Shown here one piece after another: positions 23,797-33,320 of a stretch of DNA of 64,000 nucleotides. The position numbers and the translations under genes were made by a program. This DNA is from DSVQ01 sp964484765. Its GTDB lineage: Bacteria; Planctomycetota; Planctomycetia; Planctomycetales; Planctomycetaceae. The notes under the pieces are model-generated. The model was not told the DNA's origin. It worked only from the letters and a program-made list of their open reading frames with translations, and did not search any database. The stretch covers positions 87,852 to 151,851 of the forward strand of contig CAZAGI010000008.1 in the NCBI GenBank assembly GCA_964484765.1, given 5' to 3'. Each line of letters begins with the position of its first letter. The stretch's first letter is position 1.

Positions 23797-26700
23797 ATGG
23801 TGTTTCCGTCAGAGTTGAACGAGCCGACAACGGAGTTCAACCCCCCGGTAGGGATCGGCCAGATCGTGTCTCACAGCGGAAGCGAGCCCGGTAGTTTTTT
23901 CCGCTCTCGAGCGCGATCGTTGTTTGGCATTCTGACGCTCTTGGCTGCCATCAGCGCCATCGGCTGGCAGTCATTTCGTGTCAATCCGGCGCAGTTGCTT
24001 GCTCAAGCACAGCTTGCCTTTCGTGAGAAGCGATATGACACTGTCTTGTCGCTCGTCGACGAATATCTCGAACGCACTGGAAAGAGTACCGATGCGCTGA
24101 TTCTGGCCGGCGGGGCGGCAGCAGCGCAAGGTGATCCTGAGCGAGCGCTGCGATATTACGATCAGATCGCCGCCGTTGAAAACCCGCGCGTGGCCGATGC
24201 CGACTGCGTCGCGGCACATTTGCTCCTGTTCGAGTTGCATCGTCCGCAGGCGGCGGAAGCGCGCTATCGCCGCATTCTGGAAAAGTACCCCGAGCATGGT
24301 GTCGCTAACTCCGGACTTGCCAACTTGCTGGGGCTGAGCGCCCGTCGCTGGGAAGCCATTCCGCCGACGCTCGAACTGCTGCGACAGGGAAAGTGCAGCA
24401 CCAACCAACTCATTCTGATCGGTTCCGAAACCGGCGGGCATGAAGAACCCACGCTTTTACAACAGTGCGGTGACGACCCGCTGGCGCTCGTGGGGCTTTC
24501 CTGGTCGGCCGTTCGTGACGAACGCTGGGATGAAGCCAAAACCCTCGCCAGCAAGGCCGTGAATGCTGCACCGGAATTGATTCAGGCCCATGTTCAATTG
24601 GGAACGGTTCTGCTCGAAACCGCGGAGCCGGATGAGTTTCTAGCCTGGCATGCCGCCTTGCCCCCTGCAGTCGACAGCCATCCAGAGATCTGGCTGATTC
24701 GCGGGGAGTGGGCCCAGCGACACCGTGCCCCCACGGTTGCCATTCGTTGCTATTGGGAAACGCTGCGGCGAAATCCGAACTATCGTACGGCGCTCTTTCA
24801 ACTTTCACAGTTGCTGATCGCTGAGGGGCAAAGAGAAATAGCGACGCCGTTTCTACTTCGCTCCGAACGCTTGCAGCGACTGAAGGAAGCCGAGTCGGTC
24901 TTGTTCGAAGGCGTGCAAACCAGCCTCGATCCCATTCGGAAAGTGGTACAACAATTGGAAGGTCTGGGCCGATTGTGGGAAGCCTGGGGGTGGTGCCACC
25001 TGGCAACCGAGCTGGACCCGCAAGCCCGATGGCCACAATTGGCGCAACAACGCCTGCTCCCGGCGCTATCCACGTGCACAACCCTCACATTGGAAAGCGC
25101 GAACCCGGCATTTCAAGTCGATCTCGCGCACTATCCCCTCCCCGCCTGGGATCGTGATGAAGATCATGACCCGTCGTCTTCGCCGAGCGGCCAGCCCGTG
25201 ACGACGGCGGCCACATTTCGCAACGATGCCGTTCCCGCGGGGATCGAATTCACTTACTTCAACAGTGCCGACTTGTCCGTTCCCGGACAACAAATGTACG
25301 AGTTCTCCGGAGGGGGCGTCGCCGCGTTCGATTACGATGTCGATGGATGGCCCGATTTGTACTTCACACAAGGTTGCCCATGGCCGGTGGATCATCAGCA
25401 ACGGACGCATCTTGATCGCGTTTTTCGCAACGGGGGCAACGGTCGCTTTGACGATGTGACGGACTTCACAACCATCGTTGAGCAACGCTTTGGACAAGGG
25501 CTTGCCGCCGGCGACTATGACAACGATGGCTTTCCCGATCTGTACATCGCCAATATCGGCGGCAACCGGCTGTATCACAACAACGGCGACGGCACGTTCG
25601 CCGATGTGACCGCCACGCTGGGTGCTGACCCGGGCCGGTGGACGACGAGTTGCGTGATCGCCGATCTCAACGGCGACGGTTTCCCAGACATTTATGCCGC
25701 GAATTATCTGGAAGGAAGCGACATCTTCTCGCGGATGTGTCAGCACAAAGACGGCGTGGCGCGGATGTGCGCCCCGTTCGATTTTGAGGGCTCGCAAGAT
25801 CAGTTCTTGTTGAACCGCGGCGACGGCACATTTGCGGACGCGACCGCCGCGGCGGGCTTTCAGGTACCCCATGGGAAGGGTCTCGGCGTCGTCGCTGCCG
25901 ATTTCAACGGATCCGGACGATTGAGCCTGATGATCGCCAACGACCTGGTCCCGAATTTCTATTTCGCGAACCAGACGCCATCCCGCGGTGCTCCTCCGTT
26001 TTTTGTTGAACACGGATTCGTCAGCGGGCTGGCATTGAATACCGACGGCCAGGCTCAGGGCAGCATGGGTCTCGCCGTTGACGACTGGAATCAGGATGGT
26101 CGGCTCGATGTCTTCGTCACGAACTTCCTTAAGGAAGGCAGCACGCTGTATCTGCAGCAGGGGCAAGACATGTTTCAGGACTCCACGGCCGCCGCGGGAC
26201 TGCTGCAACCCAGCCTGGTGACTTTGGGATTCGGCACCCAATCGCTCGATGCCGACCTCGACACACTGCCCGATCTGCTTGTTACCAACGGCCATGTCGA
26301 TGATCACCGGGCCTATGGCCAGCCGTATCAGATGCCGGCGCAGTACTATCAAAACATCGGCGGAGGCCGGTTTATCGAAGGGAGCGCGAAACAGCTCGGC
26401 TCGTTTTTTACGACGCCGCATCTGGGTCGGGGGATGGCCCGGCTCGACTGGAATCGCGATGGTCTTGAAGAAGTCGCCATCTCGCATCTCCACGAACCGT
26501 CAGCGCTGTTGACGAACACGACTCCGCAACACGGACATTTCCTGTCGATCCATCTGCGGGGCGTGGAATCCGCGCGGGACGCCATCGGGACCTCGGTCAC
26601 GGTCCGTTGTCAGCAGTCAACACGCATCCGGCAACTGACAGCCGGCGATGGCTACCAGGCCAGCAATCAACGCCTGTTGGTTTTCGGCTTGGGAGAATCT

Positions 26701-26841
26701 TCCATGGTCGATGAATTAGTCGTTCGCTGGCCGAGTGGAGTACAACAGTCGTTGCAAGCGATCCCGGCCGATCGAGAAATCGTCCTTGTGGAAGGACGGC
26801 CCGAAGTAGTCGTTTTTTCCACGGATTTGCGAGACCAATGA
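23797..26841 (+). CDS. Membrane-anchored TPR + FG-GAP/VCBS + ASPIC/UnbV (CRTAC-type) protein, second copy
   Basis: The 1014-residue protein repeats the architecture of the one at 13609-16596: an N-terminal polar tail, one membrane helix (LFGILTLLAAISAIGW), a TPR/solenoid region, FG-GAP blades (DYDVDGWPDLYF, DYDNDGFPDLYIAN, DLNGDGFPDIYAAN, DDWNQDGRLDVFV) and a C-terminal UnbV domain (RDAIGTSVTV...LTAGDGYQASNQ). A DUF1501 gene follows 81 bp downstream in the same direction, as partner. The start at 23797 follows AGAGG; an upstream ATG at 23704 would run through the terminator hairpin and is less likely. Confidence 0.88.
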   Translation: MVFPSELNEPTTEFNPPVGIGQIVSHSGSEPGSFFRSRARSLFGILTLLAAISAIGWQSFRVNPAQLLAQAQLAFREKRYDTVLSLVDEYLERTGKSTDALILAGGAAAAQGDPERALRYYDQIAAVENPRVADADCVAAHLLLFELHRPQAAEARYRRILEKYPEHGVANSGLANLLGLSARRWEAIPPTLELLRQGKCSTNQLILIGSETGGHEEPTLLQQCGDDPLALVGLSWSAVRDERWDEAKTLASKAVNAAPELIQAHVQLGTVLLETAEPDEFLAWHAALPPAVDSHPEIWLIRGEWAQRHRAPTVAIRCYWETLRRNPNYRTALFQLSQLLIAEGQREIATPFLLRSERLQRLKEAESVLFEGVQTSLDPIRKVVQQLEGLGRLWEAWGWCHLATELDPQARWPQLAQQRLLPALSTCTTLTLESANPAFQVDLAHYPLPAWDRDEDHDPSSSPSGQPVTTAATFRNDAVPAGIEFTYFNSADLSVPGQQMYEFSGGGVAAFDYDVDGWPDLYFTQGCPWPVDHQQRTHLDRVFRNGGNGRFDDVTDFTTIVEQRFGQGLAAGDYDNDGFPDLYIANIGGNRLYHNNGDGTFADVTATLGADPGRWTTSCVIADLNGDGFPDIYAANYLEGSDIFSRMCQHKDGVARMCAPFDFEGSQDQFLLNRGDGTFADATAAAGFQVPHGKGLGVVAADFNGSGRLSLMIANDLVPNFYFANQTPSRGAPPFFVEHGFVSGLALNTDGQAQGSMGLAVDDWNQDGRLDVFVTNFLKEGSTLYLQQGQDMFQDSTAAAGLLQPSLVTLGFGTQSLDADLDTLPDLLVTNGHVDDHRAYGQPYQMPAQYYQNIGGGRFIEGSAKQLGSFFTTPHLGRGMARLDWNRDGLEEVAISHLHEPSALLTNTTPQHGHFLSIHLRGVESARDAIGTSVTVRCQQSTRIRQLTAGDGYQASNQRLLVFGLGESSMVDELVVRWPSGVQQSLQAIPADREIVLVEGRPEVVVFSTDLRDQ

Positions 26842-26922
26842 ACCTTGTCCGCGGAGTTGTCGATACAATTGACCATCGGCACGGCTCCCGACAGAATCCG
26901 GAATGGTTGAGAGGAACGAACG

Positions 26923-28293
26923 ATGACCGGTCTCCGTTGTCCCGGACCGAAATCTCGACGCGAATTCCTGCGCGTCGGAGCGCTCGCGCTCGGTGGTCTC
27001 GCCTTGCCCGACGTGCTCCGGGCACGCGAGCAATCCCGCCAGAAAACTGCCGACACATCGGTCATTCTCTTCTGGATGTGGGGCGGACCCAGCCATCTGG
27101 AAACTTATGACCTGAAGCCCAATGCCCCCACCGAATTCCGCGGCCCGTTCGATCCCATCGCCACCAATGTCCCCGGCATGGAGATCTGCGAGCACATGCC
27201 GCTGCAGGCGCGGCTCGCCGACAAATTTTCGATCATTCGTTCACTCCATCACGAAATGTCTGCCCACAATGATGGCAGCATCGAAGTGCTGACTGGAAAG
27301 ACACCGTCGGTTCCCGACCTGACATCGCAGGCCCATTCCGAACATCCTGACTTTGGAATGATCGCTGCCCGAGTGCGCGGTGGACGACCCGATGGGCTGC
27401 CGCAGTATGTGGGCGTCCAGAAAGCCCCTTTCATGACCATGCCCCGCTACCTGGGATTGAATCATAAGGCGTTCGAAACCGGTGATCCGTCCGCGGCGGG
27501 CTTTGCACCGCCGAATTTGCAGTTGGCAGCCGGAGTCGACGAGGTCCGGCTGGTGGACCGGAAGTCATTGATCACTCAACTCGATCGATATCGTTACGCG
27601 CTGGATCTGAATGGTTCGCTCGACGGAGTCGACCGATTCCGCGGCGCGGCCTTCGACATTCTCACCAGCCCGGCGGTGGCCACCGCGTTCGCTCTCGATC
27701 GTGAAAGCCCCCATTTACGCGATCGTTATGGCCGGCATCGCTGGGGACAGAGTTGCCTGCTCGCGCGGCGTCTTGTCGAAGCCGGAACGGCAGTCGTCAA
27801 TATCGACGCCACGGCCCCGTCGAACGCCAGCCCGCATTTCAGCTGGGACGACCACGCCGCCGCCTTCGATTTGGGAGTGGCAAACCGCGAACGGTTGCCG
27901 CAAATGGATCAGGGGTTGTCGGCACTCATCGAGGATCTGCACGCGCGCGGATTAGAACAGAAGGTGCTGGTGATTGCGGTTGGGGAGTTCGGCCGTACGC
28001 CGCGGTTGAGTCATGCGGCGAAGAATTTCTCGGGTGCGCCCAGCCTCGGTCGCGATCACTGGCCGCAGGCGTATTGTGCGATGATTTCCGGTGGCGCGTT
28101 TCGCATGGGGCAAGTCATCGGAGCCACGAACTCCAAAGGCGAGTATCCCGCGCAGGATCCGCTCACGCCGCAAGATATGCTCGCTACGGTTTATCTGCAT
28201 TTGGGCATCTCGCCCGAGCAGACTTTCAACGATTTCAACGGTCGGCCGATCTCCATCCTCCCGCACGGTAAACCGATTCAGCAACTGCTGTAA
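26923..28293 (+). CDS. DUF1501 family protein, Tat-exported
   Basis: The 456-residue protein has a Tat signal (SRREFLRVGALALGGLALP) and the family landmarks FWMWGGPSHLETYDLKP, VIAVGEFGRTPRLS, GRDHWPQAYCAM and LTPQDMLATVYLHLGI. It is closely related to the protein at 11971-13338, and both are paired with a TPR/FG-GAP/UnbV gene. The ATG at 26923 follows GAGAGGA. Its stop codon (28291-28293) directly abuts the stop of the convergent FG-GAP gene (28294-28296), with no base between. Confidence 0.92.
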   Translation: MTGLRCPGPKSRREFLRVGALALGGLALPDVLRAREQSRQKTADTSVILFWMWGGPSHLETYDLKPNAPTEFRGPFDPIATNVPGMEICEHMPLQARLADKFSIIRSLHHEMSAHNDGSIEVLTGKTPSVPDLTSQAHSEHPDFGMIAARVRGGRPDGLPQYVGVQKAPFMTMPRYLGLNHKAFETGDPSAAGFAPPNLQLAAGVDEVRLVDRKSLITQLDRYRYALDLNGSLDGVDRFRGAAFDILTSPAVATAFALDRESPHLRDRYGRHRWGQSCLLARRLVEAGTAVVNIDATAPSNASPHFSWDDHAAAFDLGVANRERLPQMDQGLSALIEDLHARGLEQKVLVIAVGEFGRTPRLSHAAKNFSGAPSLGRDHWPQAYCAMISGGAFRMGQVIGATNSKGEYPAQDPLTPQDMLATVYLHLGISPEQTFNDFNGRPISILPHGKPIQQLL

Positions 28294-30159
28294 TCAGTCG
28301 CTGTCGGGTGTTTGATCGATCACCACACCGCGATCGACCATCACGTCGGTTTGCGTTTGAATCGTACCATCCGGCCAGGTGATGCGGAGACGATCGATCC
28401 GACTGCGGTCCGCAAGCCCGATCGTCAAGGGCAGTTCGCGCTGCGAGAGATACCCCACGGTCGGCATGACCGTGCGCTGCAGGTTCAGTTCCCCGGCCTC
28501 AATTTGGACAACAGCACCAATGGCGTCGCGCGGACACGATTTCCCGCGCAACGTCAGCCGCAGCCAATGTCGCCCGAGTTGTTGATCGTTCCGCAATAAC
28601 CGCGGCGACGCACCCGCCGCGGTCAGCAGTACATCGAGATCGCCGTCGGCGTCAATGTCGGCACACATCGCCCCGCGTCCCACAAGCGGTTGAACGAAAT
28701 CCGCACCGCACTCTGCCGCCGTCAACGGAAGAAACTCCGTCTTGGTCGCCGTCGAATGATTCCAGAATAGCTGCGGTCGTTGGGCATGGGTCTGACTCGA
28801 CTGCAGTTCGGCAAATGCGGGTTGGATCTGACCGTTGGCCGTCAGCAGATCGAGCCGGCCGTCGAGATCGAGATCGAGGAAACAGACGCCAAAAGTACAG
28901 AATTGTCGCGCTGCGGGGCCGAAGCCGGCGCTCAAGCCTTCATCACTGAAATACATTCCGAGAGGCTGTGCGCGATACAGGGACTTCACCTCGTTGGCGA
29001 CGCGGCCGACGGCGACGGTGAGCCGGCCGTCATGATCCAGCCGCGCAACGTCGAGACCGGTTCCGCGTTTGGCCAGGCCGTAGCGATCCAACCCCAATCC
29101 GGAGGCAATGCCGATCTCGGTAAAGGCTCCGTTCCGCTGATTGTGATAGACCAGATTCTGCACGCCATCGCCGGTTGCGATCAGATCGAGCCAGCCGTCT
29201 GCATCAATGTCGACCGGGATGACGCCCAGGATTTTTGGCACAGCCAGGCCCGAGTCGACGTTCCAGACTTCGATGCCCGCAGATTTTGAAACATCCGCAA
29301 ATCGGCCGTGTCCATCATTGCGATAGAGGACCGGTTGCGCCCCCTCGAACAAGTCGGGTGAGCAGTAGCTGCGCTGCGAACCGTTCAGTCGGCATTCGAG
29401 TTTCCGGTCGACCGCTTCCGACCAGGCGAGATACCGGCCGACAAAGAGATCGAGATCGCCGTCGCGGTCGTAATCGAACCAGCAACAACCGGTACTCCAG
29501 GCCGACTCCGTTCCGGCAACGCCAGCCGTGGAGGTGATGTCGACAAACTTGCCTGCGACATTGTGAAACAAGCGATTGAACCCGAGTGCGGTGCAATACA
29601 CATCGACGAGGCCATCGTTGTCAAAATCTGCCGCCGCGACACCCATGCCATCAAGCGAGACATTCAGCCCCACAGATGCGGTCACGTCGGTGAAATGCCC
29701 CGCACCATCGTTGGCATACAACTCCATGGTCGACGGCGGACCATCGCCCAGCGGACGACGCTGCGAATTCACCAGCAGCAGATCGGCATCGCCGTCGGCA
29801 TCGTAATCGAAGAACGCACCACCGCCCCCCATCGCTTCCGGCAACAGGAATTCGCCGGTCGCACCGTTGTTGTGAACAAAGGCAATTCCTGATGACTGCG
29901 TGATGTCGGTAAACGGTACGGCGGGCAACTTCACGGCAGTCGGTGCCCGTTCCTCGGGAACGATCACCACAGGAGTCGCCGTGCTTAGTCCTGGTGGACG
30001 ACCGGGTGACGACAATGTCCATGGTCGTAACCACAGCACCAACGAAACCAGCGCGATCGCGAAGATCAACGACCACCACAACGCCCGTCCGATGACACGG
30101 TCATCTTCTGACGGTAACAAAGATGCAGTGCCCGATGCACTGTCAACGCGATCCGTCAT
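28294..30159 (-). CDS. FG-GAP/VCBS + ASPIC/UnbV (CRTAC-type) protein with one membrane helix
   Basis: The 621-residue protein has an N-terminal membrane helix (ALWWSLIFAIALVSLVLWL), then a series of FG-GAP/VCBS blades (DYDADGDADLLLVN, DFDNDGLVDVYCT, DYDRDGDLDLFVG, DIDADGWLDLIATG, DLDLDGRLDLLTANG) and a C-terminal UnbV domain (RDAIGAVVQIEAG...GYLSQRELPLTIGL). It lacks the TPR region of the two large paralogues. Its ATG overlaps the stop of the upstream pentaheme cytochrome gene as ATGA, so the two are co-translated. The TPR repeats are in that partner, making the pair a split version of the larger proteins. Confidence 0.9.
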   Translation of the reverse strand: MTDRVDSASGTASLLPSEDDRVIGRALWWSLIFAIALVSLVLWLRPWTLSSPGRPPGLSTATPVVIVPEERAPTAVKLPAVPFTDITQSSGIAFVHNNGATGEFLLPEAMGGGGAFFDYDADGDADLLLVNSQRRPLGDGPPSTMELYANDGAGHFTDVTASVGLNVSLDGMGVAAADFDNDGLVDVYCTALGFNRLFHNVAGKFVDITSTAGVAGTESAWSTGCCWFDYDRDGDLDLFVGRYLAWSEAVDRKLECRLNGSQRSYCSPDLFEGAQPVLYRNDGHGRFADVSKSAGIEVWNVDSGLAVPKILGVIPVDIDADGWLDLIATGDGVQNLVYHNQRNGAFTEIGIASGLGLDRYGLAKRGTGLDVARLDHDGRLTVAVGRVANEVKSLYRAQPLGMYFSDEGLSAGFGPAARQFCTFGVCFLDLDLDGRLDLLTANGQIQPAFAELQSSQTHAQRPQLFWNHSTATKTEFLPLTAAECGADFVQPLVGRGAMCADIDADGDLDVLLTAAGASPRLLRNDQQLGRHWLRLTLRGKSCPRDAIGAVVQIEAGELNLQRTVMPTVGYLSQRELPLTIGLADRSRIDRLRITWPDGTIQTQTDVMVDRGVVIDQTPDSD

Positions 30160-33074
30160 CGCTGTTCTCCGTTTTCGGAGACGGAAAGCGCCGGCAAGTC
30201 CTCTGCAGTGGAGGCCTTCGGAGGGCGTAACGGATAAATCGCGATGGGTTCGGCGGCGTGATTCGCCGCGGGGTCGCGCATACGAGCCCGTTGTGCCGCG
30301 CGATCACGGGCGTTGTCGTCGGGTTTGTAGCGCACATGCAACCGGCGATGTTCTTCCGCCTGGTTTGATTCGCCCAACTGCTGATAAAGCATCGACAGGT
30401 TGTAGTGGGCCGTCGCATTCTCGGCGTCGTATCTCAATGTTTGTTCGAATTGCTCGACGGCATCCCGCAAATCGCGTTCGCGCTCGGGACCTGTTAAAGG
30501 TTTGGCGCGCTCCCACAACGCCAGCCCGAGTTCGTTACGGACGACATAATCCGGCCGGAAATCGAATCCCCGGTCGGCCATGGACTGGTTTCGATCATGA
30601 AGCACACAACGAAAGTTCTCAATCGCCTCGTCCAGGCGGCCTTGCTGCTGATGAATCTGACCGGCAATCCAGTTGAGTGCCCACGGTGCATAGACCGGTT
30701 CGGTGAAGAACATCGGTTTGTCCACTTCCGCGCCGCGACGCAAGGCTGCCGCCGCTTCGTCCAAACGGCCTTCCGCCAGGTACACGCGCGCGAGGTTCGC
30801 ACGGACATCGATATATCCAAAGTCTGTATCCAGGAAGCGGAAGATTTCTTCGGCTTGCCGCAACTCGGCGGTGGCCCCCGCAGCGCTGCCTAAGCCATCG
30901 GCCTCGCGCAGCAGCGCCAGGCCGTAGTCGTTCCATCGCTGATAAATGTGGTCGATCTTGATGGCGTATTTCTGCTCGGGAATGGACGCCTCCACGCCTG
31001 CCACCGGGAAGATGATGCGGTCCGTAGCCAACGTCGAGATGGGCAGATCATTGCGATACGGTTGCCCCGGCGTGTAGCCCCGAATCGGCACGTCGCCCGG
31101 CTTCGCCGACCGCGTGACGAACTCCATGTACTCCGCATCGAATTTGCGATACTGCACCTTGATGTCGACGACCAGCGGCGCCGTCAATTGCTGGGGCACA
31201 TCAAGGCGATAATGAATCACCTGCGCCGCACCGGGGGGAATCTGGTGATCGTACAGTGTCGTAAAAATATCTTGCGGGTTGCGCCGATTGATGCGGTTGC
31301 CATCCTTGTCGATGACATAGTTGTTGATGAAATACGCCCAGCGATCGACTTCGCCGCGTTTGTTCATGCCGCCACTGGACGCAATGATCTGGTCACCACT
31401 GGTCACGATGACTTCCACCCACGCCTCATTGGAATCGACCGTCCCTTGCGTGAATGGGTGGCCCATTTTCAAAGTTCGCACAACCGCTTCCAACAAGTAG
31501 GATTGTCCCGGCTGCAAGGCCGGCAGGCTGGGTCGCAACGGCGCAGTGAGGGGCCCGTGGATTACTCCCCCCGGTTTCAATCCGAACAGATCCACGCGCA
31601 CCGCCGTTTTCAGAAAATCTTGCTGCGCTTTGACGATTTCCGGTTCATTGCGGAGAAAGGGCAACGCGGTATTGGCCCCGGGGAAGAGGTGGCTGTGAAT
31701 GCTGAGCCGGCCAGTGTCGTCAAAGACTTTCGCACCGAAGTCACTCGACGCCTGCACCGGCATGTGGCATCCGCCGCAGTTCTCCATCGCCTTCATCCCG
31801 AAATAATTGCTGCGGGCGCCATGCCCTGAGACACCGCTGAGCAGGAAGGCGTCGTGATGATTCTGCCCGCGCAGAAATTCGCGATAATCCGTCAGTTCCG
31901 CCGGTAAATGCACCTTGTGACACGTCGAACAGAATTCCGTGGTTTTATGGTGCGGCTTGAGAAACGTGTGTTTATGTAGCGCCGGCTTGGCTTTCACAAG
32001 TTGCTGATTTACCAATTGCAACCACGAGTTGCTGCTGTTGGCGAAGGGATAGTGCAACGGTTCTTCGATCGTGTAATCGGCGTTGCCGCGCGTGCTGTTG
32101 ACGTGCGTGATGGAGTGGCACGTGGTGCAGGTGATCCCGGCGTGAGCGGTCGGGTCTTTCACGTCGTCATATTTGGGGTTATCGAACGCCCCACTGAGAA
32201 ACGGAACCGGATCATGACAACCGGCGCACCAGCGTGCCGCCTGGACGTTTCCATCGCGTTTCAACGCCATCGCCCGTGTTTCACGCACGCTGGCCAGATA
32301 CATCGGGTTGTTGAATGAGCTGAAATGATGCGCGCTGTGGAACCAGCCGGTGTACGCATCGGTGTGACACTTCCGACAGTAATCGTCCTGCATCAGGGTT
32401 TCACTGGGGATGAAGTTCCCGGTCGCCGTGCGGGCCAGTGATGGCGTGAAATACGCATCGCCTTCCTTTGGCCCGGCGACATTCCAGTGGCGCGGATCGG
32501 TCGAATGCAGCGCGGCGGCCCCGATTGCAGCGACAGCAATCAGACCACCAAACCCCGCTCCGACGCGCCAACGAATCGGCGGTCCCGCCAGACGGTGCAG
32601 CCAATACAGCCACACCGCGGCAATGGGTGAGGCCACGTGCAGCCAGTAGACCACCGACCGCGCCGGCGGCCATTTCAACTCGATTCCACCGACACGAACG
32701 AGCATCAGACCCGTCGCCAACAACACCAGCGACGCGCCGAACAACGCATACCCCACGCGCACCGCGCGACGATTCCGCCGATGCCGGGCTACCAGAAGAT
32801 GAGGAATGCTGAACGCCAGAAATGGCACGACGAGCAACAGGCCGAGCGCGATGTGGATCAGGAACATCCACAACGAAAAATAGTTCTGATAGATCAGCCG
32901 CTCGCCCCAATTCCGGCTGAACCACTCCATCCACGTCACGCACGCCAGGTACGCCGAGTTGACTCCCAGCAACGCCACCAGTCCGAACACGACCCACAAG
33001 AGGCGGCGTAGCAATGGCGAAATAACTTCTGCACGAGTGGCAACGGGAGAACGAGGGAATGCGCCGGCGCTCAT
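30156..33074 (-). CDS. Membrane pentaheme cytochrome c with C-terminal TPR repeats
   Basis: The 972-residue protein has about five membrane helices in the first 200 residues (including WMFLIHIALGLLLVVPFLAF and VVYWLHVASPIAAVWLYW). An exported region with five CxxCH haem sites (CRKCH, CAGCH, CTTCH, CSTCH, CGGCH; about residues 230-435) follows, then a beta-rich region and a TPR tail over the last 250 residues. This fits a cytochrome c554-like electron carrier tied to the membrane. Partner redox enzymes are not in the window. The ATG at 33074 starts just before the first helix. The ATGA overlap with the FG-GAP gene suggests that the two form a complex. Confidence 0.88.
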   Translation of the reverse strand: MSAGAFPRSPVATRAEVISPLLRRLLWVVFGLVALLGVNSAYLACVTWMEWFSRNWGERLIYQNYFSLWMFLIHIALGLLLVVPFLAFSIPHLLVARHRRNRRAVRVGYALFGASLVLLATGLMLVRVGGIELKWPPARSVVYWLHVASPIAAVWLYWLHRLAGPPIRWRVGAGFGGLIAVAAIGAAALHSTDPRHWNVAGPKEGDAYFTPSLARTATGNFIPSETLMQDDYCRKCHTDAYTGWFHSAHHFSSFNNPMYLASVRETRAMALKRDGNVQAARWCAGCHDPVPFLSGAFDNPKYDDVKDPTAHAGITCTTCHSITHVNSTRGNADYTIEEPLHYPFANSSNSWLQLVNQQLVKAKPALHKHTFLKPHHKTTEFCSTCHKVHLPAELTDYREFLRGQNHHDAFLLSGVSGHGARSNYFGMKAMENCGGCHMPVQASSDFGAKVFDDTGRLSIHSHLFPGANTALPFLRNEPEIVKAQQDFLKTAVRVDLFGLKPGGVIHGPLTAPLRPSLPALQPGQSYLLEAVVRTLKMGHPFTQGTVDSNEAWVEVIVTSGDQIIASSGGMNKRGEVDRWAYFINNYVIDKDGNRINRRNPQDIFTTLYDHQIPPGAAQVIHYRLDVPQQLTAPLVVDIKVQYRKFDAEYMEFVTRSAKPGDVPIRGYTPGQPYRNDLPISTLATDRIIFPVAGVEASIPEQKYAIKIDHIYQRWNDYGLALLREADGLGSAAGATAELRQAEEIFRFLDTDFGYIDVRANLARVYLAEGRLDEAAAALRRGAEVDKPMFFTEPVYAPWALNWIAGQIHQQQGRLDEAIENFRCVLHDRNQSMADRGFDFRPDYVVRNELGLALWERAKPLTGPERERDLRDAVEQFEQTLRYDAENATAHYNLSMLYQQLGESNQAEEHRRLHVRYKPDDNARDRAAQRARMRDPAANHAAEPIAIYPLRPPKASTAEDLPALSVSENGEQR

Positions 33075-33320
33075 AGCATCACCAACAATCGGGAGCCGCT
33101 CTTCGGAGTGACTGCCGGCGCAACAGTGTCGTCCGGTATTCCTCACCAGTCGTCGGTTGCAAAGTGACGACGATGATGGGTTATCATACCAGACGAAGGG
33201 GCGGGAAACAGCATCGGGCTGTCACTGTCCCACGCCAGATTCATACCAGTGCGTGCTCCGCGGTGTGAATGAGTGTGACGGGCTTTCCCTCAACTTCTTG
33301 AGACCGAAGGAGCACACACC

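Noticed and set aside
25066..26493. Open frame of 475 codons on the minus strand opposite the second TPR/FG-GAP gene
   Set aside because: It lies wholly inside a well-supported gene; its translation has no domain and mirrors the repeated FG-GAP codons.
2486..28293. Calling the DUF1501 proteins sulfatases activated by the FGE-like lipoprotein
   Set aside because: DUF1501 only shares the fold; I see no C-x-P-x-R sulfatase motif in the four proteins, and the FGE-like protein lacks its active-site cysteines.
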